Of a stretch of 64,000 bases of DNA, positions 1-8,864 are shown in pieces; within the stretch, counting starts at the first letter, position 1; every line of letters begins with the position of its first letter. Below the pieces are notes generated by a model. The model worked only from the letters and a program-made list of their open reading frames with translations. It searched no databases and had not been told where the DNA came from. The stretch is from NCBI GenBank assembly GCA_023409735.1, contig JAEYRB010000027.1, positions 7,455 through 71,454 of the forward strand. Reading direction: 5' to 3'. This stretch comes from Bacillota bacterium (lineage in GTDB: Bacteria; Bacillota; Clostridia; Acetivibrionales; DTU013). The position numbers were made by a program, and so were the translations under genes.

Positions 1-275
1 TTGTTGATATAATTGAAGCCACGAGACATGATGATAGCATTTCCCTAGGAGCGAGCCCGAGGGGCAGCATTGCTCTGATGAGAGCGGCACAGGCGAATGC
101 CGTATTGAACGGTCGTAGTTTCGTCATTCCTGATGACGTTAAAAGGACAGCTGTGCCTGTATTGGCTCATAGGATAATCATGAGAGGTCATGCTATAAAC
201 AGCAGTGCGGAAAAGGCTGAGTCGACTGTTAATGCAATAATTAAAAAAGTACCGGTACCCACAGAGGAATTTTGA
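1..275 (+). CDS. MoxR-family AAA+ ATPase, C-terminal end (partial)
   Basis: Only the last ~90 codons are present; the frame is open from base 3 and stops at 273-275. The residues read as the lid subdomain of a MoxR ATPase: a LGASPRGSIALMRAAQA segment with the sensor-2 arginine, then the NGRSFVIPDDVK helix and the VLAHRI motif. MoxR proteins are chaperone-like ATPases usually encoded beside DUF58 and transglutaminase or DUF4129 proteins. The DUF58 gene starts one base after this stop, so the genes are almost certainly cotranscribed. The ATPase core with the Walker motifs lies outside the window. The family call is firm; the client is unknown. Confidence 0.9.
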   Translation, partial: VDIIEATRHDDSISLGASPRGSIALMRAAQANAVLNGRSFVIPDDVKRTAVPVLAHRIIMRGHAINSSAEKAESTVNAIIKKVPVPTEEF

Positions 276-276
276 T

Positions 277-1434
277 ATGGATGTTGTTGCGTTCGGCATC
301 ATTATAGCGGCTGTATTGAGCTTACAGTGGTTTTTACTGTGCAGATTTGCCTTCTATAAGCTTCAATACAAATGTGAATTTAGTATCAAGGAAGCGTATG
401 AGGGGGATAGTCTCTATCTGGTGGAGACTGTTTATAATGCAAAGCTTCTGCCTGTTCCATGGATGAAGGTCGATATTCATTCATCAAAGTGGCTTGACTT
501 TGCAGAAACATGCTCTGTAATAGCACAGGATGACAGAAGAGTAACAAGCAGTTTTATCCTCAAAAGCTATCAAAGGACTACCAGGAGATGGAGGCTTAAA
601 TGCCTCAAGAGAGGTGTCTTCACAACAGAGAATGTGACGCTTATAAGCGGTGACCTTTTAAACTTTCAGATCGTATCAATACCAATAAGAGTTGATGCAG
701 GCCTTATTGTGTACCCGGGCACTGTAGATATTGATAGAATTTTTGTGCCGGTAAATCTTTTTCAAAGCGACAGACCCGTTAACAGATGGATCGTAGATGA
801 TCCCTTCATAGTGGCAGGTTCGAGGGAATATACCTCAGGTGATCCGTTGAACAGGGTTCATTGGCCGTCTACAGCAAAGACAGGCACTCTTATGATCAAA
901 AAGAATGAATTTACCTCTCAACGCAGTATGACAGTGCTGCTTAATATGCAATCCCAGCTGTATGAGTATGCCGATACTATTAATAAAAAAATTGCAGAGC
1001 TGGGAATAAAGGTTGCAGCAACATTATTTGATTCATGCCTAAAGGATGGTGTGCCTGTACGTTTTGGTACAAATGGGTGCACTGTGGCTGACTCAAGAGA
1101 GAGCATCTTTACAGGAGAGGCATCAGATACAGATCACATCAAGGATTTGCTAAAGATATTAGCTCAGCTTCTTATGAAAAACGTCGAGGATTTTGAAGTC
1201 TTTCTGGATGAAGCACTAGAAAAGCTTCAGAACACTGAGGTAGTAATAATTACAGCATACCTGAGCAGGAGAATATGTGTACAGGCAGATCAACTGGCGG
1301 AGAATGGCAATACGGTAAGCATATTTATGCTTTCCACAGAATTTGAGGGTAATATCAGGCCTGAGACTGCTGAGCTTTACATATTATCTCCTGAACTTGC
1401 CAATCTGAACAGCGGGGAAGTGATCGAAATATGA
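277..1434 (+). CDS. DUF58 domain-containing protein
   Basis: 385 residues. One hydrophobic N-terminal stretch (about residues 3-25) suggests a membrane anchor, followed by a soluble beta-rich region. The DUF58 signature GDPLNRVHWPSTAK lies near residue 190; the C-terminal half has the alternating pattern of a vWA-like fold. DUF58 proteins are the standard partners of MoxR ATPases and are thought to be assembled or remodelled by them at the membrane; the substrate is not known. The start codon follows the moxR stop directly, and the stop overlaps the next start in an ATGA, so this is the middle of a tight operon. Confidence 0.88.
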   Translation: MDVVAFGIIIAAVLSLQWFLLCRFAFYKLQYKCEFSIKEAYEGDSLYLVETVYNAKLLPVPWMKVDIHSSKWLDFAETCSVIAQDDRRVTSSFILKSYQRTTRRWRLKCLKRGVFTTENVTLISGDLLNFQIVSIPIRVDAGLIVYPGTVDIDRIFVPVNLFQSDRPVNRWIVDDPFIVAGSREYTSGDPLNRVHWPSTAKTGTLMIKKNEFTSQRSMTVLLNMQSQLYEYADTINKKIAELGIKVAATLFDSCLKDGVPVRFGTNGCTVADSRESIFTGEASDTDHIKDLLKILAQLLMKNVEDFEVFLDEALEKLQNTEVVIITAYLSRRICVQADQLAENGNTVSIFMLSTEFEGNIRPETAELYILSPELANLNSGEVIEI

Positions 1435-2867
1435 AGCTGCCTCACAGGAGTACTGTTGTAAAGCTTTTGGCCGCAGCTGCTGTAAATTCAGTTGTTTACT
1501 CAGTTTTTATAGCAGTGCGCGCTGCTCTTTTCAGAGATGACGGAGGGTTTTGTGCTGTAGCTCTTTTTGCTTTTACTGTAGCACTTGGGTCTGCTGCAGG
1601 AGTAGTTTTGCTGGGAAGACGGCTCTCGGCCGCAGAGAAAGCATCAAAAGGCAAAACGGTAAAATTTATTTCATTTATGCTCAATATAAGAGATAGCGCA
1701 GTTTCCATGTCCACCTTGGTAGCGTGGCTGATCATAGCTGTGCCTACTGTTTTGACCTTTTTTGTCTACAGGGGTTTTGGCACTTTTCGGTGCCTGCTGG
1801 AGGTATTCTATTCGGTAATCGTATATATTATCGTACTCAAACAATCCGGGCATACCGCCAGCAGAATAATGAACAAAGCAGCGGTATATATAAGCCTTAC
1901 ACTCATTGCTTTGTGTTTGGAACTGCCATATTTCATAAGTAACCTTATGTATCTTAGACCATGGTTCTTTGCGGCATTGTACTTATTTATTCTGGCATTC
2001 CTGGTAGTAAGAAATCAGGAGGATATTGACCAGAACATTTTTGCCAAAAAGCATATAGAAAAGTCGATACTACCCAAGAATCTTAGACGCTTTAACCTTA
2101 TGTCTGTTCTTGTGGTTTATGCAGTTATTTTGCTGGCTTTCAACTTTAAAGGTATAATAATTGGTATGCTGGACTTAATGGGGGAGCTTGCCAAGGCTAT
2201 TATCAGAGCGATAATATGGATATTGAACCATTTGAATAGTGCCTCTGACATAACAGAGGATGGCAGCGTTCAGGATAACATGCCTGATATGCTTCCTTAT
2301 GCAGAAGAAGCTGCAGCTTCGCCTCTTTTAAACCTGATAGGTAATATAATTAAATATTTTATATTACTATATGCCGCATATAGACTCATGTTTTTCTTGG
2401 TTCGGAGAATGCCGCCTTTATACAGAAAAATAGCAGGATGGCTTAAAAAGCTGTTCTCGATAGGCAGCACTGAAGATGCTGCCTGCGGCTGCATGGATTA
2501 TTATGATGAAACTGAGGTCGTAAGACTGGTTAAGCAAAAGAATGTAAAAACGCTAGGTGGGAAAGCATCAGGGAACAGGAGAAGCCTTAAGGGAATAAAT
2601 GATCCTGTAGAAAGAGTCAGATTCATGTATTCAGGAATACTTGGAGCTATCTCAAAAATGGGTGTAGACAAGTCTGCCAGCGATACTACCAAAGATATTA
2701 TATGCAAGACCACAGCAGCGTCTGCAGATACCGCAAACCATTTGTCATGCTTTACTGATATTTATAATGAAGTACGTTACGGTGGACTAGTTCCGGATAA
2801 AGAGCTCCTGGAAAAGTCACAGGAATATTATTTAAGCACAATAAAATCTACTAAAGAAAGAAAATAG
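1431..2867 (+). CDS. Polytopic membrane protein with DUF4129-like C-terminal domain
   Basis: 478 residues. The first ~330 carry six to eight hydrophobic segments; the last ~110 are soluble and contain a PVERVRFMYSGILGAISKMG stretch followed by a TTKDI motif. That pattern (R-x-R-x-x-Y near the membrane, then a helical bundle) is the DUF4129 domain seen at the end of transglutaminase-like membrane proteins of moxR-DUF58 operons. No transglutaminase Cys-His-Asp triad is visible, so this is the transglutaminase-less variant. The ATG overlaps the preceding stop by four bases. Function is unknown; a role in envelope or protease-related remodelling is guesswork from context. Confidence 0.7.
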   Translation: MKLPHRSTVVKLLAAAAVNSVVYSVFIAVRAALFRDDGGFCAVALFAFTVALGSAAGVVLLGRRLSAAEKASKGKTVKFISFMLNIRDSAVSMSTLVAWLIIAVPTVLTFFVYRGFGTFRCLLEVFYSVIVYIIVLKQSGHTASRIMNKAAVYISLTLIALCLELPYFISNLMYLRPWFFAALYLFILAFLVVRNQEDIDQNIFAKKHIEKSILPKNLRRFNLMSVLVVYAVILLAFNFKGIIIGMLDLMGELAKAIIRAIIWILNHLNSASDITEDGSVQDNMPDMLPYAEEAAASPLLNLIGNIIKYFILLYAAYRLMFFLVRRMPPLYRKIAGWLKKLFSIGSTEDAACGCMDYYDETEVVRLVKQKNVKTLGGKASGNRRSLKGINDPVERVRFMYSGILGAISKMGVDKSASDTTKDIICKTTAASADTANHLSCFTDIYNEVRYGGLVPDKELLEKSQEYYLSTIKSTKERK

Positions 2868-2942
2868 CATGTAATATATTGAGGGTAGCTGCTGCCTGAA
2901 ATCAATAGGGGAAAGCCCTGCCTCAGATACCATATAAAACAA

Positions 2943-2971
2943 TTGAAAAAAAGTATTGTACAAGATATAAT
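2943..2971 (+). promoter_or_regulatory. Sigma-A promoter of lon
   Basis: TTGAAA (2943-2948), a 17-base spacer, then a perfect TATAAT (2966-2971). Transcription would begin near 2978, about 37 bases before the lon ATG. A longer reading frame of lon opens at TTG 2943, inside this promoter, so that upstream start cannot be translated from this transcript. No CIRCE or CtsR-like operator was recognised. Confidence 0.75.
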
Positions 2972-3014
2972 AAAAGCCATTGCATGTAACAGTTATAGTG
3001 AGGGGGATGGTCAA

Positions 3015-5453
3015 ATGCCGGAAACAAAGAAAAATATAAAGAAGCATGTTCTGCCACTATTGCCTCTCAGAGGATTAACAGTATTCCCATACATGATTCT
3101 AACCTTTGATGTTGGCAGAGAGAAATCAATAAAGGCACTTGAAGAAGCAATGATAAATGACCAGCTTATTTTCCTTGTTGCACAAAAGGACGCAAAAAAC
3201 GATTCTCCTGAAGAGGGAGATATATATAGTGCAGGTACGATCTCAAAGGTAAAGCAGCTGCTCAGACTGCCCGGTGACACAATCAGAGTGCTTGTTGAAG
3301 GTATAAGCAGAGCTGAAGTTAAGAATTATAAACAGACTGAGCCATTTTTCATAGCAGAGGTCGTCGAGAGGCTGATCGGAAGCGACGATGTAAGTGATGT
3401 TGAAAATGAAGCTATAAAGAGAAAGGTACTCGCTACATTTGAAGAGTACGCAAAGCTTAGCGGTAAAATATCGCCTGAGACTGTTGCATCTCTGGAAACT
3501 ATTGACAACATAGGCCAGTTATCAGATATTATCGCTTCAAATATGCTCATAAAAATTGAGCAAAAACAAGAGATATTGAATGAGTTTCATCCGGTCTTGA
3601 GGATGGAGAAGCTTCTCGGGCTCATGATGAAGGAGATCGAGATCCTCGAGGTCGAAAAGAATATTAGTGCACGTGTTAAAAAGCAAATTGACAAAATGCA
3701 GCGCGAATACTACCTCAGAGAGCAGATGAAGGCTATTGCGACAGAACTGGGAGACAAGGACGGGACAGCAAGCGAGGTAGACGAGTATAAGGAGAAGCTC
3801 AAGAAAGCAGCCTTGCCTGAGGAAGCAGAAAAAAAGGTTCTCAAGGAGCTTGACCGTTTGCTTAAGATGCAGTCAGGTTCAGCTGAAGGTTCAGTTATCA
3901 GAACTTATCTTGACCTTATATTTGATTTGCCATGGAATACGAAAACAGATGAGGTCATAGATCTTGAAAACGCTGAAAAAATACTTGATGAGGACCATTA
4001 TGGGCTTGAAAAGGTCAAGGATAGAATAATTGAATATCTTGCGGTACACAAGCTGACTAATAGCATCAAAGGACCGATACTCTGCCTTGTAGGACCTCCC
4101 GGTGTCGGAAAGACGTCTATTGCAAAGTCCATTGCCCGTGCACTCAACAGAAATTATGTCAGGATGTCGCTTGGCGGTGTTAGGGACGAGGCTGAGATTC
4201 GTGGCCACAGACGCACTTATGTGGGAGCCATGCCCGGAAGAATTATATCGGCAATGAAGCAGGCGGGTTCAAATAATCCTCTTATTCTTTTGGATGAAAT
4301 AGATAAAATGAGCAGTGATTTCAGAGGAGATCCTGCATCGGCAATGCTTGAGGTGCTGGATTCTGAGCAAAACTTTGCGTTCAGGGATCATTATCTTGAA
4401 CTGCCCTTTGATTTGTCCAATGTGCTATTCCTTACTACTGCAAATAACCTGGATACTATTCCAAGGCCGCTTCTTGATAGAATGGAGGTTATATCCATTT
4501 CAGGATATACTGAGGAAGAGAAGCTTAATATAGCCATGAAATATTTGGTTCGCAAGCAGTTGGAGGCTCATGGCCTTCAGAAGAAGAATCTCAGAATTGG
4601 AGAAGAAACAGTAAGAGATATTATCAATTACTACACAAGAGAAGCAGGCGTAAGAAATCTTGAGAGAGAGATCGCCACTGTATGCAGGAAGTCGGCAAAG
4701 ACGCTAGTTGCTACCGGTAAGAAATCATTAACAGTAAGTCCTTCAAACCTTGAGAAGTATCTAGGAAAAAGAAGGTACCATTATGATAAGGCAAATGAGA
4801 AGGATGAGGTAGGACTGGCAACAGGTCTGGCGTGGACTCCAGTAGGCGGTGATACGCTGGCAATAGAGGTAACGCTGATGAACGGCAACGGAAAGCTGGA
4901 GCTTACAGGTCAGTTGGGCGATGTAATGAAGGAGTCGGCCAAGGCTGCGATGAGTTTTATAAGATCGAGGACTGAGCTATTTGGTATAGATAAGGATTTC
5001 TACAATAAGTTTGATATACACATACATGTGCCTGAAGGTGCTATACCAAAGGATGGGCCTTCTGCAGGAATTACGCTTGCTACGGCTATGATCTCGGCTC
5101 TTACAGGCAAAGCAGTCAGAAGAAATGTAGCAATGACAGGTGAGATAACTCTGCGGGGAAGAGTACTGCCAATAGGTGGCTTGAAGGAGAAGGTCCTTGC
5201 TGCACACAGAGCCGGAATTGATACAATAATCGTTCCTTCTGAAAATAGAAAGGATATAGAAGAGATACCTGAGAATGTAAGAAAGTATATCAAATTTATA
5301 TTTGCAGCAGAAATGGATACTGTAATAAAAACGGCTATTGCAGAGAAAAAGCCCGAAAATGAATTGAAGGAAGCAGGCAGTGATCACGAGACATTTTTGA
5401 TAAATAGTGAAAGTACGATCAGTGCTGAACATGAACAGCCGCATCAAATGTAG
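3015..5453 (+). CDS. lon: ATP-dependent protease Lon (LonA type)
   Basis: 812 residues from ATG 3015, chosen because GTGAGGGGG lies just before it and because the longer frame begins inside the promoter. Order of domains: N-terminal substrate-binding LON domain (about 12-210, VLPLLPLRGLTVFPYM near the start), a coiled middle region, AAA+ module with Walker A GPPGVGKT at 360-367 and Walker B ILLDEIDKM, then the S16 protease domain with catalytic serine S683 in KDGPSAG and lysine near 726 in GGLKEK. Lon degrades damaged and regulatory proteins in the cytoplasm. Length is usual for the family. The C-terminus carries an extra acidic tail of about 30 residues. It stands as its own transcription unit. 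Confidence 0.97.
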   Translation: MPETKKNIKKHVLPLLPLRGLTVFPYMILTFDVGREKSIKALEEAMINDQLIFLVAQKDAKNDSPEEGDIYSAGTISKVKQLLRLPGDTIRVLVEGISRAEVKNYKQTEPFFIAEVVERLIGSDDVSDVENEAIKRKVLATFEEYAKLSGKISPETVASLETIDNIGQLSDIIASNMLIKIEQKQEILNEFHPVLRMEKLLGLMMKEIEILEVEKNISARVKKQIDKMQREYYLREQMKAIATELGDKDGTASEVDEYKEKLKKAALPEEAEKKVLKELDRLLKMQSGSAEGSVIRTYLDLIFDLPWNTKTDEVIDLENAEKILDEDHYGLEKVKDRIIEYLAVHKLTNSIKGPILCLVGPPGVGKTSIAKSIARALNRNYVRMSLGGVRDEAEIRGHRRTYVGAMPGRIISAMKQAGSNNPLILLDEIDKMSSDFRGDPASAMLEVLDSEQNFAFRDHYLELPFDLSNVLFLTTANNLDTIPRPLLDRMEVISISGYTEEEKLNIAMKYLVRKQLEAHGLQKKNLRIGEETVRDIINYYTREAGVRNLEREIATVCRKSAKTLVATGKKSLTVSPSNLEKYLGKRRYHYDKANEKDEVGLATGLAWTPVGGDTLAIEVTLMNGNGKLELTGQLGDVMKESAKAAMSFIRSRTELFGIDKDFYNKFDIHIHVPEGAIPKDGPSAGITLATAMISALTGKAVRRNVAMTGEITLRGRVLPIGGLKEKVLAAHRAGIDTIIVPSENRKDIEEIPENVRKYIKFIFAAEMDTVIKTAIAEKKPENELKEAGSDHETFLINSESTISAEHEQPHQM

Positions 5454-5473
5454 TAAAGCCTAAGGCATAATGA

Positions 5474-5518
5474 AATGCAGGGATATGGGGATCAGGCCTC
5501 ATGTCCCTGTTTTGCATT
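5474..5518 (+). terminator. Hairpin downstream of lon
   Basis: AATGC plus AGGGATATGGGG can pair with the segment up to 5518, with a small bulge on the 3' side. There is no good T-run after it, so it is a weak candidate for the lon terminator. Confidence 0.4.
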
Positions 5519-6083
5519 CGGGGAAGCTTTTTCTCAAGTCATGGTACAACTGAATAATAAATCTATATCGATAGATTGTGGTGGGCCTTTAGCAAGAAAA
5601 GAATATTGATATATTTTCCTGCCAGATAATCTAGTAAGTAAATAGGTTACTGACAGTACTGTAATAAGTTATTTTAACAAGTGGATGGCTAAACATATGC
5701 AGGTGTTGACGGGTGTTTTGCTATAATGTAAAATAAAAGGAAAATATTAGAAAATAGATGAGATGTATGCATTTTTGAAAATGGAGAATGTATATGGAGA
5801 TAATTGAATATGAGAATGGTTTACCTAAAGACTATCTGCAAAAAAGAAAGAAGAAATGCTTAATATATGCTTATATATGGTTTCATTGCCTTACCAACTT
5901 ATATATCAATTGCACGGTCTGTTTAATCTTCTGATAAATCGAATCAAGCGATATTTTGGGAGAACTAAGTGCTCAAACAAGGTTTTGCAGCACATCAAGG
6001 AACGGTAGCGCCATTTGGTGAGAGTGGATTGCAATTTAAGAATTGGACTAATTTTTAGGTACATCGCAAATGGCTTAACATAA
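5519..6083. other. AT-rich intergenic region between lon and the MASE3-PP2C gene
   Basis: Most of this ~570 base stretch has stops in all frames. It holds one promoter-like pair, TTGACG (5706-5711) with TAAAAT (5729-5734) at 17 bases, followed by the small reading frame at 5794-5934. Around 5935-6010 a short frame reads like a decayed protein end, but I cannot assign it to a family. Confidence 0.4.
5794..5934 (+). CDS. Possible 46-residue small protein
   Basis: ATG at 5794 with GGAG seven bases upstream, stop at 5932-5934. The peptide starts MEIIEYENGLPKDYLQKRKK and continues into a hydrophobic, Cys-rich end with five cysteines. A promoter-like TTGACG-17-TAAAAT lies about 60 bases upstream. 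It resembles no family I know. It could equally be noise in AT-rich DNA or a degraded gene; only the spacing of promoter, ribosome site and start supports it. Confidence 0.25.
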   Translation: MEIIEYENGLPKDYLQKRKKKCLIYAYIWFHCLTNLYINCTVCLIF

Positions 6084-6112
6084 TTGTTTTCGGTTTACAT
6101 TCATGGTAAAAT
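6084..6112 (+). promoter_or_regulatory. Putative sigma-A promoter of the MASE3-PP2C gene
   Basis: TTGTTT (6084-6089), 17 bases, TAAAAT (6107-6112). The start codon follows about 35 bases further on at 6148. Confidence 0.5.
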
Positions 6113-6147
6113 TGTAATAACACGTTATAAAGAAGGCATGTGAGCAT

Positions 6148-7830
6148 ATGATTTGCAAAAAAGATGCAATTTTAAACAAGACGCACATACATGCTGCGAA
6201 GACCATGGCAATACCGATATTCGTAGTTATTTTTACAATATTGACCTTTGTTTTTAAGGAACCGCTTTCAAATGTAATGAATATTGCAACCTTTCTTACA
6301 TGGCACATTTTGTTTGAGTTGGCAGGAATAATTGCATATATCGCGATATTTCTTGTTGCTTATTATACATATGACATGACGCACAGCCTTCAGGCCTTGA
6401 TACTTGGGAATATGCTGCTTGCAGCAGGCCTCATAGATATCTTCCACACTTTTAGCTATAAGGGTATGCCCGGCTTTTTTATTGAGAACACAACTGCGGA
6501 CAGAGCAACCTTGTTCTGGATAGCAGCAAGATTTATATCCGGTACTGCCTTCCTAATTTCCAGCATAATTGGTGTGGAGGTCAAAAGCTCAATTAATAAA
6601 AATATTCTTCTATTTTCTGCGGTGTTTTTGTCATTTTCAGTTTTCATAATAGCCACATGGTACCCTGGACTCTTTCCGGCGATGTATATTGAGGGATATG
6701 GAATCACGGATACAAAAAAGTATCTTGAGTATTTGGTAATGCTCATGCTGCTGCTTGCGGCGATTAAATATTTTCATAAATTTCTTAACAATGGCAGCAA
6801 GTCGTCCCTTAATATTTGCAGCGCACTCTTAATAAGCGTAATCAGTGAATTTGAATTTACAATATATGAAGATGTCTATAGTATATATAATTACTCCGGA
6901 CATGTCCTTAAATTTATATCTCTTTATATGATATTTGAATCCATTTTTGTAAAGAATATCAGAAATCCATATATCGAACTCAAAAATGCTCAGGAAGAAC
7001 TGAGTAAATATGCAAATAACCTCGACAGAATGGTAGAGCAAAAGACAAGGCAGCTCAAAATAATCAACGTAAGGCTGATTGAGGATCTGGAATATGCCAG
7101 GGAGATCCAGAAATCTATGCTTCCAACATTTCTTCCTGACACGCCAAGAATTGGTTTTAGCGCTGTATACCTTTCAGCTGAAAGGCTAAGCGGTGATTTT
7201 TATGATGTACTCAGGCTTGACGATACACACATCAGCTTTTATGTTTGTGATGTATCAGGACACGGCGTTCCTGCTGCTATGCTCACTGTCTTTCTCAAGC
7301 AATGTGTGGAGAGCATTGCGGATGCTGACAGGCATAAGGGTGTAATATCCTCGCCTTCATGCGTTATACAGCAGGTTTACGATTCCTTCAATAAATCAAA
7401 TTTTAAAGACAATGTATATATTGTTCTATTTTATTGCCTGTATGACATGACCAGCCGCACAATGACCTGCTGCTCAGGAGGAATAAATGAGATGCCTCTC
7501 ATCTTAAAAAAGGACGGTAATATAAAAGAGGTAGATATTAAAGGCTTTCCAATTTGTAAGCTAAAGGATATATATTCTGTTGAATACAAAGACACAATTC
7601 TTGAGATAGATAAAGGAGACAGGCTTTACATATATACTGATGGAATTGTGGAGGCAAAAAACAACATAGCAGAGCAGTACACTGCGGAACGTCTAAAGCG
7701 TGTTATAAAAAAAAGCAGAGAATGCTTTCTTGACGAGCAAACGTCAGTTATCATGGAGGATCTCATGAGCTTTACCGGTGAAAAAAAGCCAGAGGATGAC
7801 ATGACAATTCTTGCTGTCGAGATTAGGTAA
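6148..7830 (+). CDS. MASE3 membrane sensor fused to a SpoIIE/RsbU-type PP2C phosphatase
   Basis: 560 residues. The first ~275 hold about seven or eight transmembrane helices with the MASE3 signature HTFSYKGMPGFF near residue 108. A coiled linker (about 280-310) leads to a PP2C-type serine/threonine phosphatase domain with the metal-binding motif SGDFYDV near 350, VCDVSGHGVPAAML near 370, YTDGIVEA, and PEDDMTIL at the end. Such enzymes dephosphorylate anti-anti-sigma (STAS) proteins and switch a partner regulator. No STAS protein or anti-sigma kinase lies next to it, so the target is encoded elsewhere. It appears monocistronic. The signal sensed by MASE3 is unknown. Confidence 0.88.
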   Translation: MICKKDAILNKTHIHAAKTMAIPIFVVIFTILTFVFKEPLSNVMNIATFLTWHILFELAGIIAYIAIFLVAYYTYDMTHSLQALILGNMLLAAGLIDIFHTFSYKGMPGFFIENTTADRATLFWIAARFISGTAFLISSIIGVEVKSSINKNILLFSAVFLSFSVFIIATWYPGLFPAMYIEGYGITDTKKYLEYLVMLMLLLAAIKYFHKFLNNGSKSSLNICSALLISVISEFEFTIYEDVYSIYNYSGHVLKFISLYMIFESIFVKNIRNPYIELKNAQEELSKYANNLDRMVEQKTRQLKIINVRLIEDLEYAREIQKSMLPTFLPDTPRIGFSAVYLSAERLSGDFYDVLRLDDTHISFYVCDVSGHGVPAAMLTVFLKQCVESIADADRHKGVISSPSCVIQQVYDSFNKSNFKDNVYIVLFYCLYDMTSRTMTCCSGGINEMPLILKKDGNIKEVDIKGFPICKLKDIYSVEYKDTILEIDKGDRLYIYTDGIVEAKNNIAEQYTAERLKRVIKKSRECFLDEQTSVIMEDLMSFTGEKKPEDDMTILAVEIR

Positions 7831-8001
7831 ATAAGCGGCAATTTTAGCTAACTTGTGATTATATTCCTCAGATTGTAGATAATTAATAGAAATTACATCA
7901 TAATAGCAGGAATAATCGTATTTAATATCGAATTATTACCTGATGTTTCCGTATTTATGGCAATCCCAGCAATATTATGCCAGTTAAGCAGGAGGTGCCA
8001 A

Positions 8002-8823
8002 ATGACAGCATACTATGCGGCTGTTATATGCGCAATAGTAATAAGTACGATAATTATACTTATTATACAATATAAGCTTAGAAGGTTGAAATTAAAGGCA
8101 TGCTTAGCAATTGCAGGTGCGTCATTGATTTCTGCTTCTGCTATGCCTGCTGTATACTATGTCATTACGATGAGCTGTAAGGGGATAGAAGTTTCGCAGC
8201 TTCCTTTAATTGCAACGATCGGAGCTACAGGAGTATGCTTATTATTAGGTTTGATATTTGGCATAGTAATATCTCACAGTATATCTTCGGACAAACAGGA
8301 AACAGCGCAAACCGCCGCCGGCGAAGCTAGTATGACAGTTGAAGCGGCAGAGGTAGCTGTCGTGCAGGAAGAGGTCAGGCAAAACAATCTTGAGCAGATA
8401 TACGAAACTTTGTCGAATGAAAACAGCAGGGAAATGGCGTATTATGCTGAAAACTCTACAAATGAAGCTGATAACTTAGAAATATCTGTTGACAGCAGTG
8501 AAATTACTGATAAAATTAGTATAGACAATTACATGCAGGATAGTGAGAATTTAACTTTAGAGGATTGTATCGCGAAGGCATGGGACTTAAGGGAACAGGG
8601 AGAGTCGGAAGCTGCCGTACAGTATTTTATGTATGCCCTTGACAGGAAGCCTGATAAGGATCTCACATTCTGGATCGTGCTAGATATATGCATATTATAT
8701 AAAAACCTTGGTCAGCGCAAGCTAGCCGAGGACATTTTAAATAGTTATTATGACAGCTTTAGTGATATCATGGATGAGTCTGTTAAAGAGGAAATTCGAA
8801 TTAATATAAATGAAGTAAGTTAA
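8002..8823 (+). CDS. Membrane-anchored tetratricopeptide-like protein
   Basis: 273 residues from ATG 8002, chosen because AGGAGGTG sits just upstream; an in-frame ATG at 7957 has no such site. Two hydrophobic helices (about residues 3-20 and 60-85) are followed by an acidic, low-complexity linker and a C-terminal helical-repeat segment (about 185-265) with the TPR-like pattern A-W-x-x-R-E-Q-G-x-x-x-x-A-V-x-Y. The repeats would face the cytoplasm. No enzyme motif is visible. It is followed 41 bases later by the PRC-barrel gene and probably forms a three-gene unit with it and the VanW-like gene. Confidence 0.55.
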   Translation: MTAYYAAVICAIVISTIIILIIQYKLRRLKLKACLAIAGASLISASAMPAVYYVITMSCKGIEVSQLPLIATIGATGVCLLLGLIFGIVISHSISSDKQETAQTAAGEASMTVEAAEVAVVQEEVRQNNLEQIYETLSNENSREMAYYAENSTNEADNLEISVDSSEITDKISIDNYMQDSENLTLEDCIAKAWDLREQGESEAAVQYFMYALDRKPDKDLTFWIVLDICILYKNLGQRKLAEDILNSYYDSFSDIMDESVKEEIRININEVS

Positions 8824-8864
8824 ATTCAGTAGGGCTTTGCATAATCAAAGGAGGCTTTTTTATT

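Noticed and set aside
2943..3014. A 24-codon N-terminal extension of Lon from TTG 2943
   Set aside because: The TTG is the -35 box of the lon promoter, and the ATG at 3015 has a strong ribosome site and the usual Lon start.
4977..5447. A 156-codon antisense frame inside lon and similar long antisense frames (for example 34229-35071, 62441-63049)
   Set aside because: They mirror highly conserved coding genes, lack ribosome sites and read as low-complexity shadows.
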